A model generated the notes under the pieces. It did no database searches. It was not told where the DNA came from and saw only the letters and a list, made by a program, of their open reading frames with translations. Made by a program: the position numbers and the translations under genes. Positions 1 through 10,270 of a stretch of DNA of 64,000 nt are shown here, in pieces. Numbering within the stretch: position 1 is the stretch's first letter; the number at the start of each line of letters is the position of its first letter. Origin of the DNA: Dugong dugon (taxonomy: Eukaryota > Chordata > Mammalia > Sirenia > Dugongidae); contig CM057462.1 of the NCBI GenBank assembly GCA_030035585.1, positions 61,414,734 to 61,478,733 on the forward strand, given 5' to 3'.

Positions 1-19
1 GTCTACCTCGTTCATGGCA

Positions 20-295
20 GCGTGCCAGTGCTTAGAACAGTGCCTGGCATATAGTACCAGTTGCCATTGAGTCAATTCCGACTCACAGTGACCCCATGTG
101 TGTCAGAGTAGGACTGTGCTCCATAGGGTTTTCATGGCTGTGATCTTTTGGAAGCAGATGGCCTTTCTTTTGAGGTGTTTCTGAGTGTGTTCACACCTCC
201 AACTTTCTGGTTAGTAGTCAAACGCTTAACTGTTTTCGACACCCAGGGACTCCTTGGCATACAGTAGGTGCTCAATATATGCTCACTGGAGGGAT
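20..295 (+). repeat. MIR SINE, split by an AfroSINE
   Basis: Both sides of the inserted AfroSINE carry MIR 3'-end text (AGAACAGTGCCTGGCAT, then AGTAGGTGCTCAATA). The near-identical GGCATATAGTA / GGCATACAGTA flanks are the target duplication made by the SINE. Confidence 0.7.
54..254 (-). mobile_element. AfroSINE
   Basis: Reverse complement of a near-full AfroSINE: the 3' body lies at the left and the tRNA-like head (CACCCAGGGACTCC) at the right. It sits inside a MIR, flanked by an ~11-bp target duplication with one mismatch. Confidence 0.92.
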
Positions 296-1644
296 GAAAT
301 AAATGAGAGTCATAGGAAATGAGAGGTTTAAGTGTGCTGAAGGTCATCCCATGGATGGGCAGCTATCTCATTACTTGAGCAGGTGGGAATTATCATGAGC
401 CATTTCTGCTTTCTCACCCCCCACGCCTTTGCCCCTGCCGTTTCCTCTGCCGGGAGTTCCCTGCTACCCCAGCTCCCCTCCCCACACGGGCAAATCCGGC
501 TCTCTCGTCACACCAAGCCAAGGTGAATCCCCTGAGCAGCTCTGCCATCTAGCTCGCTTTTGCTTGTCTTGTCCACAAGGAGGTTCAGAGACTTCTTCAA
601 ACCCCGGGAGTTCAAACCCCAGGTCACTTGACAGAGCAGAAAATAAGGTGAGTGCAGCAAGTCTCATTCTGGGGGGCTCTGTGCTGAGCCCTGGTGATGA
701 CATATGTGGCTTGCCTTTCTTGTACACACAAACCAGATATCCTAGATGCTTGCCCAGATGGAGGTCAAGTTGGAAAAATGCCCTATTTTGTCAAATGAAG
801 ATATTTTGCTTCTTTGGAGTTTTCTTGCTCCTTTTCTGTTCTCCAGGATTGCTTGGGCTTGCTTATCCTGTCAGGTGGGATTTCTTCTGGGGTGTGGAGA
901 TGTATCTTAAGCTCTTTCCTGTAATTTTTCAGTCCTCTTGGCGTTTTTGGCAGCCTTGGCAATTCAGTACTGTGGCAGTTCCTGAGGGTCTGTGTGACTC
1001 TCTGCCTCAGTCTCCCCTGCCTTCTCTACAACCCCCCCTTAAATCTGGGCTCACCCTAGAGCTGCCTCCCTAGATACTTCAGACCTCCCTGCCCTTCCTT
1101 TCCAGGGATCCTCCAGGTCCTGGTTGATGACGCATTCCTATTTCTCCATCTGTGGCCATATTCCCTTTTGAAGACTATGTGTATTTCTGACCCCGTCTTG
1201 GGTGTATGAGTCCAGGGCTGGCACACTCTAAATCTGATAGTTCCAGCCTTGGCCAAAGGGGGCACATGTTCTCAGATCTGCCGGCTGTGCCCCTGGACTC
1301 CTCTCCCTCCCCTGCTCAGTCAGGGGCGTCTGATCTTCTCCTCCCTGGGAATGGTTCAGAGCTGCAGGCAGGTGGCCTTGAAAATTTCAAAGGCACCAGT
1401 GTTGGCACCTTCACACCAATGGTCACTGACACTTCCAATCACTTTCAGGGTCACTGTCCGACACCACAGTGCCATCTGTGAGTCAATTACCACGCATCTC
1501 CCCAGGAACGCATCCTTGCATGCTCGATCTGGCTCCGCTGTGATATTACCAAGACACTTCCAATGTTTTACCTGTCCGCTCTTGGCTGGCCCTGAGAATC
1601 AGGTCTCTAAGAGGCAGCTGTCATTTCTGCCCCACTATTCTTCG
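255..1644. other. Mostly unique non-coding DNA
   Basis: After the MIR remnant I recognise no repeat family. A 214-codon frame on the plus strand (429-1073) has no recognisable domain and low-complexity proline/serine composition, so I treat it as chance. No CpG island or splice-consistent exon series was seen. Confidence 0.4.
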
Positions 1645-1892
1645 CCTTACGTACTTCGGACATGTTATCAAACAGACCAGGCCCTAGAGGACATCATGCT
1701 TGGTAAAGTAGAGGGTCAGCAAAAAAGAGGAAGACCCTCAACGAGATGGATTGACACAGTGGCTGCAACAATGGGCTCAAGCATAACAACGACTGTGAGC
1801 ATGGCGCAGGACCGGGCAATGTTTCGTTCCGTGGTGCATAGGGTCGCTATGAGTCGGAACCAACTTGACGGCACCTAACAACAACAACAACA
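1645..1892 (+). mobile_element. RTE LINE, 3' end
   Basis: 5'-truncated RTE (BovB-like) copy. It encodes the C-terminal tail of the RTE ORF (DIMLGKVEG, GRPSTRWIDTVAATMG, VVHRVAMSRNQLDG) and ends in an (ACA)n tail. The tail frame is open for about 75 residues and joined by chance to upstream sequence. The same tail is found at 18.6, 29.7, 56.3 and 62.0 kb. Confidence 0.9.
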
Positions 1893-1932
1893 GTAAGGGT
1901 CATTTGTATATTAGGGATATTAATGTCTACCT

Positions 1933-2129
1933 GGAGTCCCTGGGTGGTGCAAACAGATAATATGCTCAGATGCCGAAAGATTGGAGGTTTGAGACCCCTC
2001 AGAGGCACTTTGGAAGAAATTCACGGTTATCGTCTTGCAAAAAATTAAGCCACTTGAAAACCCTATGGAGCACAGTTCTACTCTGATGCACATGGGGTCT
2101 CCATGACTTGATGGCAAGTTTTTTTTTAA
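1933..2129 (+). mobile_element. AfroSINE with perfect target duplication
   Basis: Head GGAGTCCCTGGGTGGTGCAAA, a body with CTATGGAGCACAGTTCTACT, and a T/A-rich tail. It is flanked by perfect 11-bp copies of AATGTCTACCT at 1922-1932 and 2130-2140. Confidence 0.93.
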
Positions 2130-2479
2130 AATGTCTACCTAATAAGGTGTTGGATCATTTGTAAATTGGGGGTATTAATGTCTACCTGACAGGCATATTG
2201 GGAGGCTCCAACAAGCTAATGGATAGAAACACTCATTGTAAAACACCAAGCGCTGCGTGCACGGGAGGTGAGAATGGTTATTACGTGACTTTTAGAGGAA
2301 GAGCCAGTCCAGTGTCCTGTTTTTCCTTATACCCATCTCAGGGGGATGGAATGGGACAGTTTTGATGGCGGATAGGGTTGGGGGGAATCCAGTGAGGGCT
2401 CTGGGAGTAGGGACAGGGGGAGGGCTGTCGACAAAAGGTCCCTGTCCAATGGTCTGGGGCCCAGCTGGTCTCTCTCGGC

Positions 2480-2710
2480 CTGCCTTACCCTGCTCGGCTG
2501 CATTGATTTACTTGAAAGTTTTTAATGGGTTATAATTGGAAAAGGCCTTGGTGAGATTTGCATATTGATTTGACATTTAAGTATATGATTAAATAAAAGC
2601 TGACTGAGGTCATCACTTGACTAAATTGGCTTAATGAGTGTTGATTACCCTGTGCATGTCAATTTCATTTACTCTGATTACTCCATCTATCTTTCTCAGG
2701 GATCTGTTAG
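2480..2710. promoter_or_regulatory. Candidate conserved non-coding block
   Basis: Repeat-free, AT-rich stretch with a perfect POU octamer ATTTGCAT at 2556-2563 and several TAAT/ATTA cores. The texture resembles deeply conserved mammalian enhancers. This is only compositional; no alignment was possible. Confidence 0.25.
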
Positions 2711-4590
2711 CACCTCTAACTCAATTGTACTTGATGGGACAAGAAGCAGGACAGGGGTCAGTGAAGGCGGCCCTTGGTCTGTCTGCCTGCCCATCTGGCT
2801 GGCTGTGAGCCCCAGAGGTCCTGACTCCCTGTAGCATTTTCTCTCTCTCTGTCTCCCACCCAACCCTCTACCTCCTAATCATAGAATCTGATCACCAACC
2901 CTTTCTAAGCAGGAGTTGCACCACTTTGCTGCTGAGAGAAATCAGGTGCTGTGGTAGGGAGAGGAATGGGGACAAGCTGGGAGATTGCTGAGACGTGTCT
3001 CCTCTCCCCCGACATACAACCCTCCCCTCCTGACACATACAAAAATGCACCTTCCTTGTCTGGGCCCCTCAGGAGCCACAGGAATGAGCCCTCTTCCACA
3101 GGTAGGATGGCGTTTCTGAAGGTATCCCTACAGCTGGGCTTGGTGTCTTCTGTTTGCTCCTCCAGACCCGCTCTCTGCCTTTCTCCATCCTCCCTCCACC
3201 CTACCGACCCATATGGACCACATAAAGGTGCTCCTTTGCTGTCTGGCTTCCTTTTGGGGTCAGCCAATGGGAAGTCCCAGTAGGAGATAGAAGGGTGGGA
3301 GGAGAGTGAGGCTGGGGTATTTATTTCCCTGGCTCCTCTTTGCTCACTGATCAGGTGGCCCATTCACAGGGCTCTCTCTCCAGGTTCCATTGCTCTTCCT
3401 CCCCTTGCCCCTTCAGACTAGGAGGGTGTTGTAGTAACAGTCCCCCCACCCCTACACAAGTCTGAGGGAACTACTCTGTCTCTCATGGATCCCCTACACC
3501 CTGCGCACACCTTTGTAAATAGACCCTTCACAAACTCTCCTCAAATTACTGTTTGAGTGTGCCATCTGTTTCCTGCTGAGACCCTAACTGATACCGCAGG
3601 CAACATATTTTCCCACTCAAAAATCAGGACACATAGTCTGACAAGTCCAAGCGTGGCTGCAGGATCACGACCCAGCCCAGATCAATCTAGTGCCACCTCC
3701 TCCGCCCTGCACCCTGGACCACTGAGTGCTGGTGGAAAATTCAATAGGACCCCACACCATCAACGGGTCCTTCTGTCTACTCTCTGGCAGCCCTTTCTTC
3801 TCCCTGGATCCCAGCAACTTTCATCTCGCCAGAGCACCTCCCTTCTCCCATTCTCAGCAGACATACTCACCTCCAGCTTCATTAGAAAATGGCCACGAGT
3901 TAGTTGCAAATGCTCCTCAGTGCTATGTTCTTTCTCACCCAGGCACAGGTTCATCTTTTGGTATCGTCTTTTCTGTCTTCTTTTGGCCAAGACGAACATC
4001 CCCACCTTCGCCCTGTGTCTCTTTCCCTCCATTTTCCCCCAGGGAGCCAACTGTGGTACCTTGAGTCACTTACCCTGTATTGTCTCTTTCGGTTCAGTCC
4101 AAAACCCTCCCGCCTGTATATAAGCCTCTCAATGTCTCCAGCCTTTCTGTCTCCACCCCTCCACGTGAGGCTGCTCTTAGAAACTTACCAATGACTTCTG
4201 TGGTGACAATTCCAAAGGACCCATCCCAGACTGAGTTTCTCAGACTGACCACCACCACTGCAAACTCTCTCTCTCCTTCTTTCATGGAGATGATCTCCCA
4301 AAATCACCCAGCTGGGAAGGTAAGCTGAGATACAATGTTGTCCTGAAACTCTTGTCCAGGTCTGTGAAAGCCAACAAGCCATTCAGGGAAATGTCTCGGA
4401 CTAGAGCCCAACTTCATCCCAACAGGCTTCTGAACTTTGCAAATGCCACCATCGGCTTCTCTCTGTTAGCACAAAATGATACCGTCAGTTCCTCTCTGTT
4501 AGCCCAGACTTCTCCCTTTGCCCTCTCGCTCCCTGCAACATCTAACAGGCCATACGTTTGGTCCCTTCCTCTCTATCCCAGACAACACAC
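2711..4590. other. Non-coding DNA, no clear element
   Basis: Pyrimidine-rich mixed sequence. A short segment near 3520-3600 (GAGTGTGCCATCTGTTTCCT and onwards) reads like the end of an old mammalian interspersed repeat, but I cannot name it. Overlapping frames on both strands lack domains and look like chance. Confidence 0.35.
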
Positions 4591-4599
4591 CTTAGTTCT

Positions 4600-5045
4600 G
4601 GCCTCATCTCCTCTCACCTGGTCTGTTACCACAGCCTCTTTGCAGCTCTCCCTGACTGCCAGCACTGCCTCCAACCCATCCTCCATCCTGGTAGCAGAGA
4701 GAATGTTCTAAAGTACAAACCTGACTGTTATTACTTGTCTGTTGAAAACACTTGGTGGTTCCCTATCACCTATGAGTATAAAGCCAAACTTCTTTTAGAT
4801 GGCATAGTGTGGTCCCAGGGAACTTCTGTTTATCCTTCAAGGCCCATTCCTAGGATCTTCTCCTTGGTGAAACTTTCCTGACCCCCCATCCCCAGGTGAG
4901 TTCCTGCTCCCTCCTCTGAGCCTCCACCACCTCCTTCTCTGTCAGAGCACTTGTGACAGAGTACAACAATGACCTGAGACCATGTCTAAAGTGTCCCTGT
5001 AGCCCTAGTGCCCAGGATAAGGCCTAGCAGAGGGAATCATTCATG
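4600..5045 (+). repeat. L2 LINE, 3' portion
   Basis: Old L2 sequence in sense orientation: CTTCTTTTAGATGGC, then TTCAAGGCCCATTCC and AAACTTTCCTGACCCCCC, then the 3' region around GCCCTAGTGCCCAGGATAAGGCC. It is diverged with no intact frame. Confidence 0.75.
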
Positions 5046-5480
5046 CATTCATTCAAAACCATTTATCTGGACTTCTTATATGCAAGCCATTGTTCTAGGA
5101 TAAGGCACTGGGATGCAACAGTAAATAAAAACAGACAAAACTTCCTGCCCTCGTGAGCTTACATTCTAGTATGAGGTGGAGGGAGACAGCAAATGAACAA
5201 ACAGGATGATTTTAAAGAGAGGCAAGTGCTATGAAGAAACCTCAGGAAGATGATGTATTAGAGAATGGAGGGGGTGGAGTGGTGGCTAATATTAATTGTG
5301 TGGTCAGGAAGAACTTTACCGAGCGGGTGGTGGTTGAGTTTACAAAAGAAGGAGCCAGCCATAGAGGTGCGAAGGCCCTGAGGCAGAAGTGAACTAGGAA
5401 CAGAGAAAAGACCAGTGTGCCTGGAGCTGTGGCTTGGTGAGGGAGAACAGCAGTGGGAGTGGTCTACCCTGGGGGAGGTA
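5046..5480 (+). repeat. Ancient LINE-type repeat (probable L1M 3' UTR class)
   Basis: Matches the widespread mammalian pattern ATTCATTCA... then GGCACTGGGATGCAACAGTAAATAAAAACAGACAAAACTTCCTGCC, followed by the GA-rich section with GGCCCTGAGGCAGAAGTG. Family assignment from memory is uncertain. Related pieces lie at about 15.4, 16.0 and 41.6-42.4 kb. Confidence 0.55.
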
Positions 5481-5999
5481 TGTTTTATCACTGACATTGT
5501 TTTTGGACTGGGCCTGTGCATGATGACGATAAAAAGCAGATTCATTTTTTTTTACCTTGTATGCCCTGGTAAGAAAATGACTGACTCAGGCAGTGAGTCC
5601 ACAACCAGCGAGTGTGTGGACAGCACGTGGACAGCATCTTTTCATCCCAGATCTGACGGTGAAGGGCTGGAGGCCTGCCTCATGGGCCAGACCCAGCCAC
5701 TTTCTCACTGTGTGTCCTTGGACAAGTTGCTTGACTCCTCTGGCCTATATGGCTCAAACTCCTGCTCCCCACATGGAGAAGTCAGTGGTTCAGAACTCCC
5801 TTCATGCCTCTCTTTCTCTAGACCTGTCCCTGGGAAAATGCAGATGTGCACACCCATTTTGCAGACCCCATCCTCACCCACCAGCCTGCATAGATCCTTT
5901 TCTCTATATGCCAGGTGGAAGGGCAGAACCCCCATGGGCAGTGATTTCCAGGGCTTTTACTCTTTGTCCAATGGAATCCTAGGCTAGTTGAGGTAGAGG

Positions 6000-6135
6000 A
6001 AAGCTTCAAGGTCATTTAGTCTAAATCCTGCAGGCCCCAAGAAGGGATATGACTTTTTCTAGGTTACAGCAAAATCAGCAGAAAAAGTGGACTCAAACTC
6101 ATTTCTTCTGATTCAAGTTTATTGCCCATTCCCCT
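6000..6135 (-). repeat. MIR fragment (weak)
   Basis: Degenerate reverse MIR core (GGTCATTTAGTC ... GACTTTTTCTAGGTTACAGC ... GGACTCAAACTC). Short and diverged. Confidence 0.4.
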
Positions 6136-7007
6136 TCCCTCAAGGTGACTGGTTGAACCTGGTTGTAGGCTCCTCTGCTGATGTGACCTTGGGGGATCTC
6201 CTTGAGCCTCTGTTTGTCATCCCTAAAGGGGGAGAATGTTCTTGCCTGCTTTTCTCGAGAGTTGGAGTTGGTTGCTGTGAGGAGAAGGGAGAACAGATGG
6301 GAAAAGGCTTGGAACTGAAGGTATGGAGGGAAGATGAGGCTGGGCTAGGCTGGGGTTGGGGCTGGGACGGGGGCCAGGCAAAGTTCGGTGTCTTGTTTTG
6401 AGGCCCTGAACCTAGGGAGGAGGCACGTAGGGCTTCCGGCTCAGAGCTCGGGGAGGGGGATCATGGGGCTTCCAGCTCAACCTCGCATAGTTGGGCTGTG
6501 GGTGGAGTGACTCAGAGATGGGGCTGTCAAGCTTGAGAGTGTCCTAGAAACGCAATCCTGGGCTTCTGGCAAATTTCCCTAACCTTATGGGGCTGAGAAG
6601 TACAACATTTTTGGAAACTTGGAAAGCTTGGATTAAAAAAATAAAAAGCATAACCCAAACCTTTTATTTTTCTTTATAGGGAAAAATAGAAATTTTGGGA
6701 GAATCTGAAGCATATGCAATACTTATTTTTGTAGCACCCTTTTCATATCTGAAGTCACTTTCTTAATTTAGGAGTGCAAATGCAACCTTATGTAATTTGG
6801 TTTGCTCAATAAAATTATCACGTTTGGCAAATTCAATCAAAAACTATAGCTTGCTAAGACAATAATGACAAATTTGCTAATTGAATGAAGTTTTCAGTGC
6901 TTTAGAATTCGTGACAAATTGAGCTCTGTGCAGCTCAGCTTTGAGAATGAACTCCTCTGAGGTGAGTAGAAAAAATATTAGTGTGAGAGAAAGAAGGACT
7001 AACACAT

Positions 7008-7140
7008 GGAAGAAAGGCCTGGTGATCTGCTTCCAAAAAGTCACGGCCTTGAAAGCCCTATGGAGTGCAGTTCTCCTCTGCACACATGGGGTCACCATGA
7101 GTTGTAACTGACTCAGCGGCAGCTGGTTTTGTTTTGGTTT
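7008..7140 (+). mobile_element. AfroSINE, 5'-truncated
   Basis: Starts inside the body at GGAAGAAAGGCCTGGTGATC and runs through the 3' end CATGAGTTGTAACTGACTC to a GTTTTGGTTTT tail. The tRNA-like head is missing. Confidence 0.9.
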
Positions 7141-7174
7141 TATATACATATATATGTATAATATTAAACAACAG

Positions 7175-7345
7175 CAGCTACAACTTGTTAGGTGCTCACA
7201 GTGCACCCTTGTTTCGTTTAATCCTATGAGGCAGGGCTCTTCCCATTTTACAGATGAGGAAACCGAGGTTCAGAGATGTTAAGCCTCTTGCATAATGTTC
7301 CGCAACCAGTAACTGGTTGTGGTTTCAGGTGTACTACGAGTCGCA
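7175..7345 (-). repeat. MIR SINE
   Basis: Reverse MIR core with CCATTTTACAGATGAGGAAAC, then GAGATGTTAAGCCTCTTGC. This is the hallmark of the conserved MIR central domain. Confidence 0.8.
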
Positions 7346-7525
7346 CGTCAACTCGCTTATCAAAAAGACCCCCTTCTGTCAATGACACCATAAAACTACT
7401 AGCACTGGCCAGGCCACGGGCGTTGTTCTTTCTTGGATTTAGGATTATCTACCACATGAGGTGAGGCAGCCGTGAAGTCTTCAGTGTTAGGAAGTAAACT
7501 GAGGAGGTGAGAGCACCTTGAGACC

Positions 7526-7951
7526 TGTCTCAGTTACCCAGTGCTGCCGTAACCAACAATACCACAAGTGGGTGACTTTAAAGAACAGAAGTTTATTTTC
7601 TCATAGTTCAAGAGGCTAGAGGTCCAAATTCAGGGCATGGCTCTAGAGGGAGGTCCTTCTTTGTCTCGTTCAGCTTCTAGCAGCTGCCAGCAGTCCTTGG
7701 CGTTCCTGGGCTTATAGATTCACCTGCTTCTGTCCTAACCTGGTGTCTCCCTTTGTATGTATCTATGTGTCTATTCTGCTCTTTTTATAAGACACCACTC
7801 AGAAGTGATCAGGTTCAGGACCCACCCTAATCTGGTATGGCCTCATTAACACAACAAAAGAAAACCCTTATTTCCAAACAGGACCACATCTACAGGAATA
7901 GGGGCCAGGACTTCAACACATGATTTTGGGGGACACAATTAAATTCACAAC
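7526..7951 (-). mobile_element. MLT1-like (ERVL-MaLR) solo LTR
   Basis: Runs from TGTCTCAGTTACCCAGTGCTG through AACAGAAGTTTATTTTCTCA and CTTTTTATAAGACACCACTC to GGGGGACACAATTAAATTCAC. That is the reverse complement of a MaLR LTR of the MLT1A type. No internal retroviral sequence is attached. Confidence 0.85.
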
Positions 7952-8967
7952 GGGACTCTATAAGAACTAGGGTAGGGACAAGGCAATGGTCTAGGGCCCT
8001 GGAGGGCAGTTTGAGGATGCAAGACAAGAGAAGTCAGGTCTCAAGTGACAGGCAGGACCCTGAGGGCAGGTGCCCCTGGGAAAGGTGGCTGACAGGGAGC
8101 GACCCCAGAGGAGCTGCAGGTGTCTGTAGGTCAGGGGATGCCTGTGTTGGTCCATACAAGGCCAGAGATGGTGCTGGAATGGTTTCTAGGGGTGAGCTGG
8201 GGAGGAGCTGGTCGTGAAAGTTCATTCCAAGCCTAGGAGATGACTGGGTTCCCACAGAGCTAGAGCCTAGCACACAGGAGAAGGTGAAGAGGGGAGTCCA
8301 AGACAAAGCCAGCCCCCAAACCCAGAAGGGAGCGACGACAAAACCAAGCAAAGTCCCTGAGCATAACTTTTGCCCCTGTATGCACTGTCCAAATTGGTCT
8401 AACTTCTAAGGTGTCACTGTACCTTTAATATTTTATTTCTTAACATCTCCGGTGGCATCTGAGGAAAGAGGTCCTCAGGATCTTCCTGCCCTCTCACCGG
8501 GGAGTAACCGGCAGAGCTGACTTTTTCTGGGCTGCCTAAGCCTGCCCTGCTCCATGACAACCCTTCCATTGCCCTCCCCACCCTCCACCACCCAGTTATC
8601 AGGGCTCAGGAGGCCCTTCCTGCAGGAGGAGGGAACTGGTTTCCTGGGTGACAACTGGTGAGGAATGGGGGAGAAGGGGAGGGGACTGGTGTTCCAGCTG
8701 GGAGGGCTTAGAGGAAGCATATGCCATCCCAGCTGCCCTGTGAATTATTCAGCGACCATGAGAACTGACTCACTCCCCAGTCTGCTGTCTTCTGCTGAAA
8801 CCTTCCTGCTGTCTCCTCCTTGGCAAAGCCCACCTCTGCCTCTGTCTTGGGGGCTTAAATCCCTGTCTTGGACCTCAAGATGCTTGTCTCTGAGTATCTT
8901 TGAATCTCTCCCTCCATTTCTCTCTCTTTCTCCTTTGTTTGCTTGTTTCCTCTATACTAACTACTGG
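7952..8967. other. Non-coding DNA, no recognised element
   Basis: Mixed, moderately GC-rich then pyrimidine-rich sequence. No domain-bearing frame, RNA gene or repeat could be named. Confidence 0.35.
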
Positions 8968-8978
8968 GCTATAAAAAC

Positions 8979-9149
8979 GACCAGCCAACCAAACCCCTTG
9001 CCGTCGAGTCAATTCCCACTCATAGCAACCCTATAGGACAGAGTAGAACTGCCCCATAGGGTTTCCAAGGAGTGGCTGGTGGATTCAAACTGCTGACCTC
9101 TTGTTTAGAAGCTGACCTCTTAACCACTGTGCCACCAGGGCTCCACTGT
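8979..9149 (-). mobile_element. AfroSINE (short 'GGAGCCCTGGTGG' type)
   Basis: Reverse copy of the shorter AfroSINE type. It has CTTGCCGTCGAGTCAATTCC and GTAGAACTGCCCCATAGGG, and ends at the head GCCACCAGGGCTCC. It is flanked by perfect 11-bp GCTATAAAAAC duplications at 8968-8978 and 9150-9160. Confidence 0.92.
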
Positions 9150-9164
9150 GCTATAAAAACCCCA

Positions 9165-9310
9165 AAAACCAAAAAGCAAAAAAAAAAAATTCCCAGTTGC
9201 TGTTGAGTCATTTCCAACTCATGGCAACCCCGGGGTGGTGCAGTTAATGCACTTGGCTGCTAACCAGAGGGTTGGAGGTTCTACTCTGACACACATGGGG
9301 TCGCCAAGAG
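9165..9310. mobile_element. Chimeric head-to-head AfroSINE fragments
   Basis: About 40 bases of reverse AfroSINE 3' body (CAGTTGCTGTTGAGTCATTT) join directly to a forward head (GGTGGTGCAGTTAATGCAC). The head jumps to the 3' part (TTCTACTCTGACACACATGG) with the middle missing. It looks like a rearranged or twice-hit locus. Confidence 0.75.
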
Positions 9311-9314
9311 AGTG

Positions 9315-9425
9315 CTAAATGCACAGATGTGCAAACTGATACTCAGGTAGGTGAGGTCACCTGTCCAAGATAATACAGTTACAAGTGACAGAGCTAGAAT
9401 TTAAACTCAGAGCCTGTGTTTCAGG
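9315..9425 (-). repeat. MIR fragment
   Basis: Reverse MIR: GGTGAGGTCACCTGTCCAAG, then GTGACAGAGCTAGAATTTAAACTCAGAGCC. Confidence 0.65.
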
Positions 9426-9672
9426 TCTGGAAACGGCCCCTGGAGCAATGGAGAAGGTACTCTTCAGAGTTGGCCGTGGAGGTTGCTCTTCTTTGGGAGC
9501 TGGCGAGGGTGTCAGAGGGAGCAGGTGAAGCCAGTATAGGGTGCGTTCCTGTTGACTGTGGACTGTCCTGTCTGAATCCAGAGCTGCCTACCCAACTGCC
9601 TGGTTGCCTGGTCCTGAGGCCCCAGAACAGGGTGTAGCTGGTGAAGCTGCCTTCCACCCTCTGGCCAAAGTA

Positions 9673-9870
9673 CCAGTTGCTGTTGAGTCAACTCCAACTC
9701 ATGACGACCCTATGTGTGTCAGAGTAGAATTGTGCTCCATAGGGTTTTCAATGGCTGCTTTTTTGGAAGTGGATTGCCAGACCTTTCTTCTGAAGTGCCT
9801 GTGATGGGCTCGAACCTCCAACCTTTCAGTTAGCAGCTGAGCACATTAACCATTTGCACCACCAAGGGTC
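9673..9870 (-). mobile_element. AfroSINE with perfect target duplication
   Basis: Near full-length reverse AfroSINE, flanked by perfect 12-bp CTGGCCAAAGTA copies at 9661-9672 and 9871-9882. The head is at the right (TTTGCACCACCAAGGGTCC). Confidence 0.95.
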
Positions 9871-10092
9871 CTGGCCAAAGTAGACGTTCCTTAAAGATCT
9901 CCAGTCTAGCCCCCTAATCCTTCAGAGGAGCAAAGGCAAGCCCAGGATCAGGCCTAGATGCCTCACTGGGAGTCTTCAGGCCTTTCTCCCTGGCACCCGG
10001 GCAGTTCTGAGGACAAGAAACCCTGCTCTGAGTGGGGGTCAGCACTGGGTAAAGGCTGCTCAAAGAAGGAAACAGAAAGGCTTAGTGGAGCC

Positions 10093-10270
10093 CAGGGATG
10101 GGAATGGATAACCCAATAAGCAATGTATGCACAGGCTTATTTGTGCTTACTTACTAATCTGTAGTGTGAAATCGTGCACTACAGATTAGTAAGTAAACAC
10201 AAATAAGCCCGCGCATAACTTGCTTACTATAAACCTGCGCATACCTTGCTTACTGGTTAATCTGCTCCTG
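10093..10270. mobile_element. hAT-like palindromic MITE
   Basis: Non-coding element with ends CAGGGATGGGAATGGATAA and (reverse) CAGGAGCAGATTAACCAGTA, homologous to the element at 18.3 kb. Its centre is a near-perfect hairpin: arms 10135-10166 and 10177-10208 (32 nt, one mismatch) around a 10-nt loop. The flanks show no surviving 8-bp target duplication. Confidence 0.75.

Noticed and set aside
429-1073. 214-codon open frame on the plus strand, the longest in the window
   Set aside because: No recognisable domain, biased P/S/L composition from pyrimidine-rich DNA, an overlapping antisense frame, and no supporting splice or promoter context.
1249-1878. 209-codon frame ending in a clear protein-like tail
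   Set aside because: The last ~75 residues are the C-terminus of a truncated RTE LINE; the upstream part is an accidental in-frame extension.
10135-10208. Hairpin as a bacterial-type terminator
   Set aside because: No U-tract, mammalian context, and clear homology to a transposon family.
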